Source: Alphaproteobacteria bacterium
GTDB lineage: Bacteria > Pseudomonadota > Alphaproteobacteria > JAGOMX01
Direction: 5' to 3'
Assembly: GCA_017993335.1 (NCBI GenBank)
Contig: JAGOMX010000002.1
Location: 1-48,000 of the forward strand
DNA: 48,000 bases
The translations under genes and the position numbers were made by a program. Each line of letters begins with the position of its first letter. The first letter of the stretch is position 1. The notes beneath the pieces were generated by a model. That model saw only the letters and a program-made list of their open reading frames with translations, was not told the origin of the DNA and ran no database searches. Positions 45,547-48,000 of the stretch are shown piece by piece.

Positions 45547-46716
45547 TTAAGCAAACGGCTCAGTTCCCTTGCTCAGAACATCAAGATATTCTTGGTAAAC
45601 AAAGATTTTATGGCGCTCTTTACCCGTAATCTCTTTTATTATTCCCAGTTTTTCTAATGTTGCCAGGGAGCGCATAACAGTAGGCAATGATATTTGGCAT
45701 GCTTCCTTTATCTTAGATGTGTTAGAAATCAGGTGGCGCTGGAAATATGTATGAATAGTCAAATCTGTTGTGGTTGACTTTGTATATTTTTCGATTGAGG
45801 TGCGATCCTTATTAAACAATTGCAAAATTGCTTGGGCAGTTTCATTAGCTTGATTAGCTGTGAAAATCACGCCGTTTAGAAAGAACTTGATCCATGCTTC
45901 CCAATCTCCAGTTTCTCTTACCGCTTGTAGGTGGTCATAATACGCCTGCCGATTGGTCTTAAAATACAAGCTTAAATAGAGCAGTGGTTCTTTTAGAACA
46001 CCTTCAACACACAAAATAAACGTTATGAGCAAACGACCAAGGCGTCCATTGCCATCCAAAAATGGGTGAATTGTTTCAAACTGAACGTGCGCAAGGGCCG
46101 CTTTAATTAATGGCGGCAGTTTTTGTTTGTCGTCATGAAAAAACTTCTCGAAGTCTCCAAGTACTTCCATCAAACGCTCAGGTGGAGGTGGCACAAAGTT
46201 GGCGTTGCCTGGACGTGAGTCTCCAATCCAATTTTGGGAGGTGCGAAATTCACCAGGAAGTTTAGTGCTTCCACGCCCCTGATTCATTAGCTTACCATGT
46301 ATTTCACGAATCAAACGTAAGGACAGAGGAAATGTCTTGAGGCGCTCTAGACCGTAATTCATAGCTGATACATAGCAAGACACTTCAGTCACATCGTTAA
46401 TGGGAACGCCAGGTGTCTCCTGGCTTTCGAAAAGTAGTAGGTCTGATAAGGAAGACTGAGTTCCCTCGATTTGTGAAGATAAGACAGCTTCTTTACGAAC
46501 GTACATATAGAGAAATAAAGATGGATCTGGCAGCAGCATGCTCATCCCATCCAAACGACCTAAGGCTGTGCTGGCTTTATCTAAGAGTAGATATAGCTCG
46601 GTCATATCCAGGGGTGGATTAGATGGCGGAAGCTTCTGGGGGACATACGCCGAGTAAGGCTCCCCACCAACGGAAGAACTTTTGATGTACAGCCCAACTC
46701 GCCGCTTTTTATCCAT
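45547..46716 (-). CDS. Fic-domain protein, class II with N-terminal inhibitory helix and C-terminal winged helix
   Basis: Fic enzymes usually transfer AMP to hydroxyl groups of target proteins. The product is 389 aa. An N-terminal helix carries the inhibitory motif Ser-x-x-x-Glu-Gly (LSSQIEGTQS, Ser80/Glu84). The catalytic loop is HPFLDGNGRLGRLL (His217 to Arg225), fully matching HPFx(D/E)GNGRxxR. The flap region EFRTSQNWIG is also typical. The C-terminus (residues 310-385) looks like a winged helix (IKEACQISLPTVMRSLATLE, KLGIIKEITG). The ATG at 46716 has AAGGA nine bases upstream; ATG 46746 lacks a site. Paired palindromic modules upstream suggest self-regulation. It lies in the insert, and its target is unknown. 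Confidence 0.93.
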   Translation of the reverse strand: MDKKRRVGLYIKSSSVGGEPYSAYVPQKLPPSNPPLDMTELYLLLDKASTALGRLDGMSMLLPDPSLFLYMYVRKEAVLSSQIEGTQSSLSDLLLFESQETPGVPINDVTEVSCYVSAMNYGLERLKTFPLSLRLIREIHGKLMNQGRGSTKLPGEFRTSQNWIGDSRPGNANFVPPPPERLMEVLGDFEKFFHDDKQKLPPLIKAALAHVQFETIHPFLDGNGRLGRLLITFILCVEGVLKEPLLYLSLYFKTNRQAYYDHLQAVRETGDWEAWIKFFLNGVIFTANQANETAQAILQLFNKDRTSIEKYTKSTTTDLTIHTYFQRHLISNTSKIKEACQISLPTVMRSLATLEKLGIIKEITGKERHKIFVYQEYLDVLSKGTEPFA

Positions 46717-46758
46717 TGTCTCAAGTCCTTTTTCAAGCGAACACATTTATGCTTAGAT

Positions 46759-46823
46759 AACTAACATACACGTTACTTATTTTAAATCAACTAACGAAAT
46801 TAGCTATTTCCGTTATTTATTTT
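46759..46823 (-). promoter_or_regulatory. Paired operator-like modules upstream of fic
   Basis: AACTAAC-N6-GTTACTTATTTT (46759-46783) and AACTAAC-N16-GTTATTTATTTT (46789-46823) share their arms but differ in spacer by 10 bp. TAAC/GTTA halves are inverted. A possible minus-strand promoter (TTGATT, 16 bases, TATGTT) overlaps the first module. Confidence 0.55.
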
Positions 46824-46965
46824 TTTTTACAACTGGTCATTTCTCCCTGCTTACACCATAACCATGTGTTTGTGGCGCAAAATACACAAATGGATCTTTA
46901 AAATTCTTGGAAATGTTGGGTTGCAGAGCTCGAATATCAAATTTAAAAAATTGGCAGAAGTCAGG

Positions 46966-47157
46966 AAAAGAAGCGATTTTAAAACGCATACCCATGGGGC
47001 ATATGGGTGCTTCTGTGGATATAGCGGCCGCAGCGCTTTATTTATCCTCTGAGGCATCTTCTTATGTAACTGGGCAAACTTTACATGTGAATGGCGGAAT
47101 GTTGATGGTGTGGTCTTGAAATTTATTCTTTCTTGATTATATGTATAGTAGCATAGG
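46966..47157 (+). pseudogene. Detached fabG 3' fragment (right copy of the 192-bp repeat)
   Basis: It encodes the last 49 residues of FabG unchanged at the protein level, with nine synonymous differences from the intact gene. The stop TGA is TGG here, so the frame ends two codons later as MVWS. There is no 5' part of fabG, so it cannot make a reductase. A frame from 46907 that includes it is chance fusion with insert sequence. Because acpP follows, this is probably the original fabG end of the cluster, stranded by the insertion event. Confidence 0.9.
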
Positions 47158-47342
47158 CTTGTTGCTCATTAAGTAATGATGGATGTAAGCAAGTAATGTT
47201 AGTTTTTTCTCGCTATTAAAATATAGATATGCTAGACAGGACGCCAAGTAGGTATAGACAGCTTGCAAAATTTATTTTTTCAAGGTAGATTGCAGCAGTC
47301 AAATACGGTTTTCTTTATTTAAGTAAAATGAGGTATGAAAAT

Positions 47343-47585
47343 ATGAGCACGATTCAAGAACGCATTACGAAGATTGTTGTGAATAACTTAGGCGCGGATG
47401 AGTCCAAAGTAACGTTGACAGCTAGTTTTGTAGATGACCTAGGCGCAGACAGCCTAGATACAGTTGAGTTGGTTATGGCTTTCGAAGAAGAATTCGGCGT
47501 TGAAATTCCCGATGATGCGGCTGAAAAAATTCAGACGGTTCAAGATGCGATTGCTTATATTGAAGCAAACGCTGCGGCTGCTTAA
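47343..47585 (+). CDS. acpP: Acyl carrier protein
   Basis: AcpP carries growing acyl chains on a phosphopantetheine arm. The product is 80 aa, acidic, with the attachment site Ser37 in [20 protein letters not shown]. The ATG at 47343 gives the usual [12 protein letters not shown]; the frame opens five codons earlier without benefit. It precedes fabF by 17 bp. Separation from fabG by the insert means it probably depends on a promoter in the 185 bp after the fabG remnant, or on read-through. Confidence 0.98.
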   Translation: MSTIQERITKIVVNNLGADESKVTLTASFVDDLGADSLDTVELVMAFEEEFGVEIPDDAAEKIQTVQDAIAYIEANAAAA

Positions 47586-47602
47586 TTATATAGGTTTTTT
47601 AT

Positions 47603-48000
47603 ATGCGCCGTGTTGTCATAACAGGAATTGGTTTGGTCACCCCTTTGGGAGGTGACTCTAAAACGAGTTGGGCAAATATCATAGAAGGTAAGTCAGGGAT
47701 AGCACATATCGATAGATTTGATGTTTCTGATTTGCCGGCTAAGATTGCTGGTCTTGTGCCTCACGGTGATTCTTCTGAAGGAAAATTTAATCCAGATGAT
47801 TGGCTTGAGCCAAAAGAGCAGCGAAAAGTAGATCGTTTTATTGTTTATGGTATCGCGGCGGCAAGCCAGGCTATTGAAGACTCTGGATGGAAACCACAGG
47901 ATGAGGAATCTAGTTATCGCACAGGCGTAATGATTGGTTCTGGCATTGGTGGTTTACCCAATATATATGAAACATCTGTGTTGTTGCATACGCAAGGACC
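47603..48000 (+). CDS. fabF: 3-oxoacyl-ACP synthase II (5' part, runs off window)
   Basis: FabF condenses malonyl-ACP with acyl-ACP. About 132 codons are present. It begins RRVVITGIGLVTPLGGDSKT, the standard opening, and includes FDVSDLPAKIAG and RTGVMIGSGIGGLPN. The catalytic Cys lies beyond the window. AGG lies eight bases before the ATG. As the last visible gene of fabD-fabG-(insert)-acpP-fabF it confirms that the cluster is otherwise canonical. Confidence 0.96.
   Translation, partial: MRRVVITGIGLVTPLGGDSKTSWANIIEGKSGIAHIDRFDVSDLPAKIAGLVPHGDSSEGKFNPDDWLEPKEQRKVDRFIVYGIAAASQAIEDSGWKPQDEESSYRTGVMIGSGIGGLPNIYETSVLLHTQG

Larger units (their letters stand above)
43533..46965. mobile_element. 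3.4-kb insert in the fab cluster, bounded by inverted repeats
   Basis: The segment between the two fabG-tail copies starts TTCCTGATTTCTGCCA-TTT (43533-43551). It ends with the inverse TTCCTGACTTCTGCCA-ATT (read from 46967 leftward), 15 of 16 bases matching. It contains a secreted unknown protein (plus) and a Fic protein (minus), and no integrase or transposase I can recognise. Nature unknown: a genomic islet, a decayed transposon, or a passenger brought in by homologous recombination. Confidence 0.6.

Noticed and set aside
46907..47119. 70-codon frame ending in the FabG C-terminus
   Set aside because: The first 21 codons are unrelated insert sequence fused by chance to the fabG remnant; catalytic and cofactor parts are missing.

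Overview
The window reads as chromosomal DNA of an alphaproteobacterium, most likely a host-associated one of the Holosporales/Rickettsiales type. The lineage call rests on gene sets typical of Alphaproteobacteria: PopZ (DUF2497) beside tolC and a Pcm-like methyltransferase, the order DUF3576-leuS-lptE-holA, a PpiC-type foldase divergent from secA, and ParC with HPHGDAAIYD in its quinolone-resistance region. The host-associated call is inference. It rests on an F-box protein with a signal peptide, a Fic protein, a NupC-type nucleoside carrier, several amino-acid/drug carriers and several secreted proteins of unknown function.

Layout. Positions 1-9161 lie on the minus strand: pcm-like, rhodanese, tolC, popZ, a 568-bp gap with two repeat units, then valS-recO-parC (parC runs off the left edge). 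Positions 9375-10686 hold two convergent unknown genes, one with an F-box. A PpiC foldase (minus) and secA (plus) diverge from about 11.9 kb. A repeat-rich 509-bp gap follows, then nupC and a DUF4143 ATPase (minus). Four 23-bp tandem repeats separate the ATPase from rmuC. Next come a flavin monooxygenase with degenerate cofactor motifs, mfd, a PhnA-domain protein, nrdB-nrdA and the holA-lptE-leuS-DUF3576 block. A plus-strand run follows: secreted unknown, tag, pgk, dapD, dapE. Two tandem APC amino-acid permeases and a Bcr/CflA-type efflux gene lie on the minus strand. The fatty-acid cluster fabD-fabG-acpP-fabF closes the window (fabF is cut by the right edge).

The most unusual structures are these. 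(1) The fab cluster is split between fabG and acpP by a 3.4-kb insert carrying a secreted unknown protein and a Fic protein. The insert is bounded by short inverted repeats and lies between two 192-bp copies of the fabG 3' end. All nine coding differences between the copies are synonymous. (2) A 144-bp MITE-like palindromic element occurs twice, each copy with inverted ends and its own 3-bp target duplication. (3) Four 23-bp repeats upstream of the DUF4143 ATPase place one unit exactly between a candidate -35 and -10. (4) A two-hairpin REP-like family has a constant first hairpin and a variable second hairpin. (5) Paired operator-like modules upstream of fic differ in spacer length by exactly 10 bp.

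The essential genes (secA, valS, leuS, holA, parC, nrdAB, fab, dap) look intact. The insertions, repeats and unknown secreted genes sit in the gaps between these blocks. No rRNA, tRNA, CRISPR array or intact transposase was found.
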